From assembly GCA_014859095.1 (NCBI GenBank), contig JACUUV010000008.1, positions 1 to 64,000 on the forward strand: 64,000 bases of DNA, given 5' to 3'. The stretch's first letter is position 1. Each line of letters begins with the position of its first letter. The position numbers and the translations under genes are program-made. Source of the DNA: Clostridia bacterium. GTDB lineage: Bacteria; Bacillota; Clostridia; Peptostreptococcales; Acidaminobacteraceae. This document shows, one piece after another, positions 55,082 through 63,263 of the stretch. Under the pieces are notes generated by a model. That model did no database searches and was not told the origin of the DNA. It saw only the letters and a list, made by a program, of their open reading frames with translations.

Positions 55082-55612
55082 CTAGTTTGATTCCTCTTTC
55101 GCACTTTTCTTCCCGACCTTGATTAGAACGATTCCAACTATCAAGACCATAAAACTAATCCCGATTGCAATCCATTTGAACATAGTAATATAAGGAATTA
55201 TCTTTGCAATCCATTCCAATCTGCTAGGATATGCCCAAAATATCAACGTCGCACAAATGTTTTCGATAAAATCAAATACCACACCCACAATTGGGATCAG
55301 TGTCAATCTATTTAACCTTAAACTCGTTTGAATCCATCTGATCATAACGTATAGAAAAGAACCATACACAATTGGCCAAACGACATCAAATGTCCATCTG
55401 ATCAAAATATAAAAGTCTCGACCCGATTCACCATAGGCTTCCGCCATATCAAATATCTTTTCTGATTGATAAAAGAATGATGTATCAGGGGATTCGTTAA
55501 CACCGGATACTTCACTCGTCAAAGAGGATACATATGGTAAGACAAGTGCTATGAACAACAAAAAAACAACAGTGACAACCACTCTCGCCTGCCATGTATC
55601 GATATGTTTCAT
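55082..55612 (-). CDS. four-helix membrane protein, unknown
   Basis: 176 residues with helices at about 10-30, 70-90, 100-125 and 140-165, and an external loop of about 35 residues after the first. A FDFIEN phrase lies at the third helix. I do not recognise the family. Its start overlaps the preceding gene by 4 bases. Confidence 0.75.
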   Translation of the reverse strand: MKHIDTWQARVVVTVVFLLFIALVLPYVSSLTSEVSGVNESPDTSFFYQSEKIFDMAEAYGESGRDFYILIRWTFDVVWPIVYGSFLYVMIRWIQTSLRLNRLTLIPIVGVVFDFIENICATLIFWAYPSRLEWIAKIIPYITMFKWIAIGISFMVLIVGIVLIKVGKKSAKEESN

Positions 55613-56256
55613 ATCAGTCTCCTGTCGATATCCTTTTTATTCAAACCATTCATTTTAAGCTGATGGCGCCACCCCATCTCCGCCCCAATTTTATAGCCGA
55701 TTCTCGGAAAATTGGGAGAAATATAAATATCTTCTCCCTCTGAGCCTGTATTGATGTGGGAAGCAAGTGCATCGAGAGCAAGTGAAAAATTTTTCTTAGG
55801 TCCTTGACCATCAGGAACTCCAGAAAGACTTTGAATCATTCCACCTCCACCTACACCAAGACCTTGTCCCCATGTTACATCTGCCTTATGACACCAATTC
55901 TTTACCATCTCAATTGCAGGAAGTGCTTGATGTCCTTCAAAAAATCCGCAGTTGACGATAGCATAGATAGTCATATCCGGCCGAGGATGTCTTTTGAGAT
56001 TAATTTCCATTTCATAAAGACAACTTAACAAATGTGATGGGATCCCATCCACATAAAGAGGAAACGATAATACTAAAACATCACTATCTAAAATGTATTC
56101 CAAGGATTCTTCTGGCACACTCGTTATGTTGAGGTTGTGAATACTCACATGAAAATGATCGGACAATTTGGGTTTTAAAGAATCCAACAAAGCACCGGAA
56201 GAACTGCTAAGAGGTTTTGGGCTTCCACCCATCAAGCTGACTTTTATAGGTTTCAT
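55609..56256 (-). CDS. flavodoxin-fold NAD(P)H-dependent oxidoreductase
   Basis: 215 residues. LMGGSPKPLSSSSGALL is the FMN phosphate loop, and VLVLSFPLYVDGIPSHLL the second FMN contact region of this fold. A GVGGGGMIQSLSGVPDGQG stretch follows. Overlaps its neighbours by 4 bases on each side, so it is firmly in the operon. Electron partner unknown. Confidence 0.85.
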   Translation of the reverse strand: MKPIKVSLMGGSPKPLSSSSGALLDSLKPKLSDHFHVSIHNLNITSVPEESLEYILDSDVLVLSFPLYVDGIPSHLLSCLYEMEINLKRHPRPDMTIYAIVNCGFFEGHQALPAIEMVKNWCHKADVTWGQGLGVGGGGMIQSLSGVPDGQGPKKNFSLALDALASHINTGSEGEDIYISPNFPRIGYKIGAEMGWRHQLKMNGLNKKDIDRRLI

Positions 56257-56756
56257 AAAATACCTCCCCCGATCTCCTCAACTGATTTTACAAAGTGTAA
56301 GCCTTTGATGTTACTGATCATATTGATGCTGTTGGCAATAACCAATTTGTCTGCGGTTGCTTTTTCATCCTCTGTGATATCATCACCATAAAACCAGACC
56401 GAAGTCTCAAATGTATGATTGTATCTTTTTTTATGATGCATTTCATTGTTCCTTGTTTCAAAATAGGGATGTATGTATGAGATGCTTCTATCCAAAACAT
56501 TTTTTACAAATGGACTATAACCTCCATAGAAGCATTTGCTTATGATAATCACTTCATCTGATTTTGCAAGCCATTCGCCCATATCACCATAATTGTCGCG
56601 AATGACGCAGGCACCAGGAGTCTTAACCCAGCATCCAAAACATCCAACACATTTTTTGATGGTACCGTCATTTGAAACGACTTTATATGAGTTTGGCAGA
56701 TCCGGGAATAAGCTTTCAAATTTCATTTCATTCAAATCATGTATGATCAGTTTCAT
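56253..56756 (-). CDS. flavodoxin-family FMN reductase-like protein with CxxC
   Basis: 167 residues. CVGCFGCWVKTPGACVIRDN is the typical Cys-rich block of small NADPH-dependent FMN reductases, followed by SKCFYGGYSPFVKNVLDRS. The start at 56756 follows GAGGAGG and overlaps the end of the barstar-like gene by 20 bases. Together with the next gene it may form a flavin reductase pair. Confidence 0.85.
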   Translation of the reverse strand: MKLIIHDLNEMKFESLFPDLPNSYKVVSNDGTIKKCVGCFGCWVKTPGACVIRDNYGDMGEWLAKSDEVIIISKCFYGGYSPFVKNVLDRSISYIHPYFETRNNEMHHKKRYNHTFETSVWFYGDDITEDEKATADKLVIANSINMISNIKGLHFVKSVEEIGGGIL

Positions 56757-57033
56757 TTTTTTCCTCCTCAATCACCAGATTTACTTTCCAGTTTTCATGA
56801 CCAGCTTCTATAATGGTCTTGATTAAATCAGATCCATATTTTCCTAGACTTCCAATCATCGCATCATAGTTTTCGACATGTACTTCAACCGGTTCTGACC
56901 AAACGCTGAGCAAATCGTAAAGTGCATCCAAATTGGCACCATAATAATCAGGAAATTGAAACCCCTCCTTGATATGCCTATGTGCTTCTTCTTTTGTAAA
57001 CATTTTGAGCCCATCCAGGATTAAATAATTCAT
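56737..57033 (-). CDS. barstar-type ribonuclease inhibitor
   Basis: 98 residues. PDYYGANLDALYDLLSVW matches the barstar helix that plugs the barnase active site; the two key Asp are D36 and D40. The start at 57033 follows GGGGAGG, which lies in the last codons of the barnase-type gene. Expected to be cytosolic and to protect the producer. The C-terminal tail (EEEKNETDHT) is extra compared with B. amyloliquefaciens barstar. Confidence 0.93.
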   Translation of the reverse strand: MNYLILDGLKMFTKEEAHRHIKEGFQFPDYYGANLDALYDLLSVWSEPVEVHVENYDAMIGSLGKYGSDLIKTIIEAGHENWKVNLVIEEEKNETDHT

Positions 57034-57034
57034 G

Positions 57035-57511
57035 TTATTCCTCCCCATACAATTGTTCAAATGTCTCATAATGGTCGGCAGTGTAAAAAATCAGGCCATC
57101 ACCAGAAAAAACTATTCTTTCAGCCCCTCTATATCCACCTTCATAATTGATATCGCATTCGTAATACTCTCTTCCATTTTCAGCGGGCAACAACCCTTCA
57201 CGGTTTCCAAACCGATCGCCACCAATACTCATCCCTTCTGCAACTTCCCATAAATTCCCCTCACTTGATTCCCATCCAAGGTCTGTTGCTTCAGACTTGG
57301 TTATGAAATTGGATGGAAGTTCACCATACTCGTTAATATATGCCGCGACTTCATCTCTTGAAGTATAACTGCCATCTTTTTCAATCATTGTCTGTGAAGT
57401 TTCTTCAGGCAATTCATTTCCGGTATCTAGTTCATCTATCAAAGGGAGATTTGGAAATATAAACACTGCAAATGCCAATAAAATCAATACTGGTACAATA
57501 TATTTTTTCAT
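57035..57511 (-). CDS. barnase-type ribonuclease with N-terminal signal/anchor
   Basis: 158 residues. Residues 4-20 are hydrophobic (signal peptide or anchor; no clear cleavage site), then about 25 linker residues, then a barnase domain from about residue 47. All catalytic residues of barnase are present: K72 (FITKSEA), E118 (YECDINY), R128 and R132 (GYRGAERI) and H147 (TADHYETF). Barnase cleaves RNA through a 2',3'-cyclic phosphate. It is 14 bases after rtcB and one base before the inhibitor gene. Confidence 0.94.
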   Translation of the reverse strand: MKKYIVPVLILLAFAVFIFPNLPLIDELDTGNELPEETSQTMIEKDGSYTSRDEVAAYINEYGELPSNFITKSEATDLGWESSEGNLWEVAEGMSIGGDRFGNREGLLPAENGREYYECDINYEGGYRGAERIVFSGDGLIFYTADHYETFEQLYGEE

Positions 57512-57525
57512 TTGATACCCTCCGT

Positions 57526-58746
57526 TTATCCTTTAACGACTGCAATTGTTTTCATTTTTTTGATAGGATCAATCAAATCTCTTTCATTTTCAATCACTTG
57601 GTCGATGTCTTTATATGCAAGGCGTGCTTCCTCGCCAATATCTGCTTTCTTAACTTTACCTATAACCACACCTTGTGACTTTAAATCTTCAAAAGTAGCT
57701 ACCACAGAAAACTTATCTTTAGCATCCTTGCGACTCATGAGTCGTCCTGCGCCATGAGAGCTGGACTCAAAGCTTTCGGGGTTTCCTCTACCCATAACTA
57801 TATATGAATACGATCCCATAGCTCCTGGGATAATCCCTAGTTCACCTTCACGTGCACTTATGGCACCCTTCCTGTGAACCCAAACCATCTTATTGTAATG
57901 CTGTTCGTAAGAGGCATAGTTGTGATGGCAATCAAGACTCTCTGATAGCTCAATCTCACCAAAATTAACATATTGTTTGAAAAGATTGAGTATGGTCTTG
58001 GTAACCACGCTCATCATTTTGGTCCTATTCTCTTTAGCAAACTCCATTGCAAAACTCATCCATCGGATATATTCCTTCCCCAGTTCACTACTCGCATCCA
58101 AATAAGACAAATTCCTTGTGTTGGATTCCTTTGCAAGTGAATTGAAAGTATTACAAATTTTGAGTCCAAGATTTCTAGATCCCGAATGAACCATGATTCC
58201 CAGATTGCCCTCATCATCAATCTGAAGTTCAATGAAATGATTGCCCCCACCAAGGGTCCCTACTTGCATCGCTGCGGAATCAAGCTCTTTGAGCAACTCC
58301 TTTGGTGTATATTCTGATGGATTGTCAATTAATTCTGCTCTAAAAGTATCCACTGCATTGCACTTTTGCTTGAATTTATGATGACTGAAGCCGGTTGGAA
58401 CAGCTCTGAGTATTTCAGAGACGATAATCTCTGTCAGGCTTCCATCAGGTGTGTTGACTTTATTCAGCTCTTCTACTGGAATATTTGTCATGACAAACTG
58501 CATCCCACAGCCTATGTCCACTCCAACAGCATTTGGGATGATCACGTTTTCAGTGGCAATAACCCCGCCTATCGGCATACCAAAACCAGGGTGGGTATCC
58601 GGCATAAGCGCCACCCACTTATATATAAAATCCAAGTTGGCTAGATTCCGAGCCTGTTTTAGGCATTCCGGTTCAAGGTTTGCTTCATTCTCTAGCCACA
58701 CTTTGATCGGCCATTTTTGTTTTTCTCTATCAAAAATATTAAACAT
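57526..58746 (-). CDS. rtcB: RtcB family RNA ligase
   Basis: 406 residues. Metal and guanylylation residues of RtcB are visible: GVDIGCG with the metal Cys (C80), GGGNHFIEL, VHSGSRNLG, and SSSHGAGRLMSR, whose His forms the GMP adduct. RtcB joins 2',3'-cyclic-phosphate (or 3'-phosphate) and 5'-OH RNA ends using GTP and Mn. It heads the operon, with AGGAGG before the ATG. No archease gene is present beside it. Confidence 0.95.
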   Translation of the reverse strand: MFNIFDREKQKWPIKVWLENEANLEPECLKQARNLANLDFIYKWVALMPDTHPGFGMPIGGVIATENVIIPNAVGVDIGCGMQFVMTNIPVEELNKVNTPDGSLTEIIVSEILRAVPTGFSHHKFKQKCNAVDTFRAELIDNPSEYTPKELLKELDSAAMQVGTLGGGNHFIELQIDDEGNLGIMVHSGSRNLGLKICNTFNSLAKESNTRNLSYLDASSELGKEYIRWMSFAMEFAKENRTKMMSVVTKTILNLFKQYVNFGEIELSESLDCHHNYASYEQHYNKMVWVHRKGAISAREGELGIIPGAMGSYSYIVMGRGNPESFESSSHGAGRLMSRKDAKDKFSVVATFEDLKSQGVVIGKVKKADIGEEARLAYKDIDQVIENERDLIDPIKKMKTIAVVKG

Positions 58747-58763
58747 GTGAGCCTCCTATTACT

Positions 58764-58791
58764 ATTATACGATATTGAAAAGCAGATACAA
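58764..58791 (-). promoter_or_regulatory. promoter of the rtcB-barnase-barstar operon
   Basis: TTGTAT (58791-58786), 16 bases, TATAAT (58769-58764) on the minus strand. Confidence 0.65.
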
Positions 58792-58807
58792 GCTCAACGA
58801 AAGTTCA

Positions 58808-58842
58808 AATGACCAGAGCATCAGCTCTGGTCATTCTTTTCT
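58808..58842. terminator. hairpin at the end of the broken GGDEF gene
   Basis: GACCAGAGC (58811-58819) pairs with GCTCTGGTC (58824-58832). The T-rich tail is better on the plus side than on the minus side, so its strength as a terminator of the minus-strand remnant is uncertain. Confidence 0.55.
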
Positions 58843-59754
58843 TTTCTTTGCTTATATTTGGTTTTGAATTTGTACATTCTCTGGTCGGCTATCTTGAACA
58901 ATGTTTCCAGTTCAGTACCGTCTTCACCAAATGTTGATATTCCAAAACTGAATGAAAAAATGATAAGATGCTGGTCAATCTTCACAGGTTTTTTACTCAG
59001 TTCCAGGAGGAACCGGTTGAGTCTTCTTGACAATTGTGCTCTGGATGAACCAAAAAACAATCCAACAAACTCATCTCCTCCGAATCGGGAGATCACATCG
59101 CTTTTCCTCATAAGATGGGTGCAGTAATGGTAGACCTGATGAATTTGTCCTCATCGTCATTTGAACTTATTTTAGGATATTCCCCCATTGTCAATAAGTC
59201 ATCTATCTTTGCGATTTCTGAAAGTCGACCTTTTGTAGCCTTGTAAATGAAGGACTCACTAAGTGGAATCCTAAAACCTTTGATGCTATCGACTCTAAAT
59301 CCGCTTTGTGCAGATACCTCAAGGAATTCTCCCCTCTTCAACAATACTGTTCCAAGTTCTGCACTGGGTATGGCTTCCATTGCCTTTGTGAGGATCATCT
59401 GGTAAAACAAGTTTATGTCACCAGTATTAACGACAGATTGGGACACATCCAGCTTCCGTCTTTGCACCTAAGTCTGAATTCGTTCATATCATGATATTTT
59501 TTACCTTTTAGTACTTTGCTGAGTCTGATGAAAAATTTATATTGTTGGTCAGTGGCAATCGTGTTTTGAAATCCTGATTTTATCAGGTCTTCCATATCAT
59601 AACCTGTCATTGCTGTGAAAAGGTCATTGATATAAAGGACTTCATCAGCTGTCATTACGATTAGCGGCGTCGCTATCAAATTACCAAGAATATTCAATTC
59701 ACCAAGTGAAACCGTTTGAACTTCTTTTCTCACGATAAGACCTTCTCTATCCAT
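58821..59754 (-). pseudogene. decayed PAS-GAF-GGDEF diguanylate cyclase gene
   Basis: Three minus-strand pieces in different frames fit one ancestral protein. 59754-59413 encodes a PAS domain (starting MDREGLIVRKE, ending near CKDGSW). Around 59440-59465 the frame shifts, and 59467-59108 encodes the first part of a GAF domain ending ITAPIL. Then 59111-58821 encodes only the second part of a GGDEF domain (DVISRFGGDEF at its start). The rest of GAF and the first half of GGDEF are missing, so there is at least one frameshift and a deletion. No cyclase activity is expected. Confidence 0.85.
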
Positions 59755-59817
59755 ATACTTTCTTTTATGTTATCAGAATAATCAGCAATCATCAACAAAC
59801 TATTTAGGAAGAAAAGA

Positions 59818-59846
59818 TTGATTTTGATAATTATCTATGATATTAT
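59818..59846 (+). promoter_or_regulatory. promoter of the rhodanese gene
   Basis: TTGATT (59818-59823), 17 bases, TATTAT (59841-59846). The start of transcription should fall at about 59853. Confidence 0.65.
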
Positions 59847-59853
59847 CTCATGG

Positions 59854-59875
59854 TACCCCCTATACAAGGGGGATA
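59854..59875 (+). promoter_or_regulatory. palindromic operator with C5/G5 arms
   Basis: CCCCCT (59856-59861) and AGGGGG (59867-59872) form an inverted repeat around ATACA at the expected transcription start. Its G/C-run arms resemble sites of the CsoR/CstR repressor family, whose CstR members sense persulfides and control rhodanese genes. No such repressor gene is in the window. Confidence 0.55.
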
Positions 59876-59898
59876 AAAAACAAATTTAGGGAGGCACA

Positions 59899-60255
59899 AT
59901 GGAAACATTATTGATACTGGTGGCCATAGTGGTCGCATTTACAATTTACAAAAAACTGACCGCACCGAAAGTTACATTGGTCACAAAAAGTCAACTCAAT
60001 GAACTGATGCTGGATAAGAAAAGCAAAAGATCGTATATAGATGTCAGAACTACAGATGAATTCAACCAAAAGAAAATCAAAGGATTCAAGAACATTCCTC
60101 TTCAATCGCTCAATAAAAGAGCAAGTGAGATTGATAAAACAGCTCCTGTTGTTTTGCTTTGCGCATCCGGTGCAAGAAGTATGCAAGCCGCAAGAATTCT
60201 TTCAAAACTTGGTTATAGTGATTTGATCAACGTGCGTGGTGGAATTGGCCATTAA
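59899..60255 (+). CDS. membrane-anchored rhodanese-domain protein
   Basis: 118 residues. One N-terminal membrane helix (about 3-18), then a single rhodanese domain with YIDVRTTDEF and the active-site loop CASGARS containing the catalytic Cys. Transfers sulfane sulfur. GGGAGG precedes the ATG. A palindromic operator lies upstream, and a hairpin terminator follows. Confidence 0.92.
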   Translation: METLLILVAIVVAFTIYKKLTAPKVTLVTKSQLNELMLDKKSKRSYIDVRTTDEFNQKKIKGFKNIPLQSLNKRASEIDKTAPVVLLCASGARSMQAARILSKLGYSDLINVRGGIGH

Positions 60256-60276
60256 TAATGAATGAACACAACAAAT

Positions 60277-60305
60277 AAGCGACTCATATGAGCCGCTTTC
60301 TTTAT
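60277..60305 (+). terminator. terminator of the rhodanese gene
   Basis: AAGCG and CGCTT (60277-60298) with an inner CTC/GAG stem, one mismatch, then a T-rich stretch. Confidence 0.65.
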
Positions 60306-60366
60306 GTGCTTTTTAAACAAAACATGTTAAACTATAGTCATATATTTATTTTAAGGAGGTCTGTGA

Positions 60367-61941
60367 ATGGATTTCAATCAATTTAAAAACAAACTTACAA
60401 GTCAATTCGAGAACAAAGCAAATGTGCCTGAAATCTTTGAGAAACTTGAAGCCTCCTATCAACAGTTACTTGCGATGTCTGAGCAACTGGAGCAATCTGA
60501 AAAGAAATACGCATTGCTGATCCAAAATATGAATGATATCGTATGGATCAGTGATCCTGATGGCAAAATAATCTATATCAATCACTACGTCACCGAACTA
60601 CTAGGCTACAATCGTGATGAAATGATTGGTCGACCACTTTATGATTTCATGTGTCCGCTCCATAATTATAAATCCGGTCCCTGCCAAAGCGTCGTGGCAT
60701 TGATGAGCAAGCATGATTTTGATCACGAGGAATTATGGATGCTACATAAGGATGGCAATACCAGAAAAGTGCTCGAAGTGAACAGCAAACGAGTATTCTG
60801 GGGCGAAGATGTCGTTGAAATACAGGGCGTGGGAAGAGACATCACCGAACGGATTCAAATCCAAAGAAAAATCAATAAACGCAACAAACAAATGGATTTC
60901 ATTAATGAACTCAGCATGGCCATCACCACAAATTTATCGCTCAATGACCTTGATGGTTTGTTGAATGGTATTTGCAAGAACATCGTCAATGTAATGCATG
61001 TGCCGTTATGTACCATAAGACTAATCGAAGATGAATCTCTCCACTTAAAGTCTGTATGTGGAAAAATCAAACATTTGGTCAATACTTCTCCTATGCCGAT
61101 TATCGGATGGGAATCAGAAATCGCTTTTAAAACCGGCGAACCTGTTGTGACACAATTAGATACAATTGCAAAGGACCATCTTCACTTCAACTCAATATTA
61201 AAAGATGATAAAATAGAAACAGTCACAACGATTCCACTCATTGCAAATGAAAAACCATTAGGGGTTCTGATTATCAGTACAGATGAGAGTTATGACCAAG
61301 ATTATGTCATGACCCTCTCCTCCATCGCCAACAATATTGCTTTTGCAATAGAAAAATCAAACTTATACAGAGATCTGAAGCAATTTTACGTCAAAATCAT
61401 CACAACACTTGTTGCAGCTATCGAAGCAAAGGATACCTATACCCAAGGTCATTCTATGAGAGTTTCTCATTATGCAGTTGAAATTTCCAGACAGATGGGG
61501 CTTGATCAAGATGCAATTGAAGAAATTGAGATTGCTGGACTTTTACATGATGTTGGGAAAATCGGTATTAGTGACACGATATTGACCAACCCGGGACGAT
61601 TGACCCACGAAGAATATGAGGTCATCAAAACTCATCCACTGATAGGTGTGCGGATTCTCGAGCCAATAGGGCTATCCGACAACATCATGTATGCAGTTAA
61701 ACAACACCATCTCAGATATGATCTCACCGGTTATCCTCAGGCTCCTGATCTGGACCACATCACATTATTCGCGAGAATCATCGGAGTCGCTGATGCACTG
61801 GATGCCATGACATCCAATCGTTCATATAAATCCATGATAACAACAGAACAAGCCATAGAAGAACTCCTTGCCTGTTCAGGTACACAGTTTTGTCCGGAAG
61901 TCGTTAGCGCTGCAGTGGATTATCTCAGTAAAGGCAGATGA
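60367..61941 (+). CDS. PAS-GAF-HD-GYP protein, putative cyclic-di-GMP phosphodiesterase
   Basis: 524 residues: a short coiled coil, a PAS domain (about 45-165, ending GRDITERIQ), a GAF domain (about 180-335), and an HD-GYP domain (about 340-520) with LLHDVGKIGI (HD near 394). The GYP motif is changed: where the family has HHExxDGxGYP this protein has HHLRYDLTGYP (about 446-456). Metal-binding His and Asp are kept. Cytosolic, with no membrane helices. AAGGAGG precedes the ATG. Confidence 0.92.
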   Translation: MDFNQFKNKLTSQFENKANVPEIFEKLEASYQQLLAMSEQLEQSEKKYALLIQNMNDIVWISDPDGKIIYINHYVTELLGYNRDEMIGRPLYDFMCPLHNYKSGPCQSVVALMSKHDFDHEELWMLHKDGNTRKVLEVNSKRVFWGEDVVEIQGVGRDITERIQIQRKINKRNKQMDFINELSMAITTNLSLNDLDGLLNGICKNIVNVMHVPLCTIRLIEDESLHLKSVCGKIKHLVNTSPMPIIGWESEIAFKTGEPVVTQLDTIAKDHLHFNSILKDDKIETVTTIPLIANEKPLGVLIISTDESYDQDYVMTLSSIANNIAFAIEKSNLYRDLKQFYVKIITTLVAAIEAKDTYTQGHSMRVSHYAVEISRQMGLDQDAIEEIEIAGLLHDVGKIGISDTILTNPGRLTHEEYEVIKTHPLIGVRILEPIGLSDNIMYAVKQHHLRYDLTGYPQAPDLDHITLFARIIGVADALDAMTSNRSYKSMITTEQAIEELLACSGTQFCPEVVSAAVDYLSKGR

Positions 61942-61958
61942 TAAAAACACCAAACAAA

Positions 61959-61985
61959 AAAGCTGTAAACACTACAGCTTTTTTT
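61959..61985. terminator. bidirectional terminator between HD-GYP and chrA genes
   Basis: AGCTGTA (61961-61967) pairs with TACAGCT (61973-61979), flanked by A on the left and T on the right. Confidence 0.88.
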
Positions 61986-61992
61986 CTTGCCA

Positions 61993-63174
61993 CTAAATGA
62001 TGAACCCTGCGACGAGTACGAGAACCACTATGAATGGAACAGGAATTTTTTTGCTGACTAACAGGACCATCGTTGAAAGCGTCACAATCAGATTTTCAAG
62101 GACGAACCCGCTACGTTGCATCAACACAACTGCTGCTACTGCAATAAGTCCTCCCGCGACGGCGTTTATTCCTCTGAGTGAAACCTTGATCCCTCGAATC
62201 TTCTTCAAATTTTCCCAGATCGGGTAAACAAAGTAGATCAATAATAGTCCGGGTAAAAATATGCCAATTCCGCCTACTATTGAACCCAATACCTGGTAGA
62301 ATACACTTCCACCTCTGGTTGCCATTCCTCCAGCATAGGCACTGAAGCTGAACATAGGACCTGGCAATCCTTGGACCAATCCATAACCTGTCAAGAATTC
62401 TTGAGCGGTCATGTATTCCCGCACCAGAACAAGTTCACTGAACATGACCGGTACAACAACTTGTCCCCCTCCAAACACCAAGTAACCAAACCTATAGAAA
62501 CTTTCAAAGATATGAACCAAACGATTATCCCATACAAGTGTCAAAATCACACCGCCTATGGCCAAACTCAAAAATGCAATCAGATATTTCCATGATGGAT
62601 TAAGCTTCACTCTATTCCACAAATCCGCTTCAGCAGAATAAAAAACACTGACAGAACCACCGATCATCAACACGACTGGAAAAATCCAAGGTGCTTTTAT
62701 GAAGTAAGTTGTCACCCCGCCAAAAATCATTAATAGCAATGTCATTCGATCAGTAATGACTTTTTTCCCAATTTTATAGGTTGCGACAATGATGAATCCT
62801 ACTGCCATCGGTCCGATGAATCTTAATCCTTCGCTTGAAACATCCATAATATCCAGAAACTGATATAAAAATGATAGAATAGTCATTGCGGTCAATACTG
62901 GGAGTGCCCAAACAATCATTGTCAGGAAAGCAAGCATAGGTCCTCCGGTCTTATATCCCATTGAGACAATGGCTTGAGTACTTGTAGGTCCAGGTAAAAT
63001 ACTACACAAAGCGACGAGCTCCACCATTTCTTCTTCTGTCAGATATTTTTTTTTTGTGACCATTTGATCGATAAACACACCAAAGTGGGCTTCAGGGCCA
63101 CCATAGGCTCCAAGTGAGCATATGAAAACGTCTTTTAGGAAGTCCTTCATACGAATATCATGTTTAACTGCCAT
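61993..63174 (-). CDS. chrA: chromate transporter, two-domain ChrA type
   Basis: 393 residues, about ten to twelve membrane helices, two homologous CHR halves. The first half has GAYGGPEAHFGVF and CSILPGPTSTQ, the second GYLVFGGGQVVVPVM and GYGLVQGLPGPMFSFSAYAGG. Characterised ChrA proteins export chromate; in anaerobes without chromate exposure the natural substrate may differ. It stands alone with a weakly defined promoter region (63175-63263). Confidence 0.93.
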   Translation of the reverse strand: MAVKHDIRMKDFLKDVFICSLGAYGGPEAHFGVFIDQMVTKKKYLTEEEMVELVALCSILPGPTSTQAIVSMGYKTGGPMLAFLTMIVWALPVLTAMTILSFLYQFLDIMDVSSEGLRFIGPMAVGFIIVATYKIGKKVITDRMTLLLMIFGGVTTYFIKAPWIFPVVLMIGGSVSVFYSAEADLWNRVKLNPSWKYLIAFLSLAIGGVILTLVWDNRLVHIFESFYRFGYLVFGGGQVVVPVMFSELVLVREYMTAQEFLTGYGLVQGLPGPMFSFSAYAGGMATRGGSVFYQVLGSIVGGIGIFLPGLLLIYFVYPIWENLKKIRGIKVSLRGINAVAGGLIAVAAVVLMQRSGFVLENLIVTLSTMVLLVSKKIPVPFIVVLVLVAGFII

Positions 63175-63263
63175 AAACCAGTTCTCCTTTCAAAGCTTGA
63201 GTATATAGAATTCAGATTAATGGGTATATATATGACGTAGTCAAATGTTGATTGGAGGTTCAT

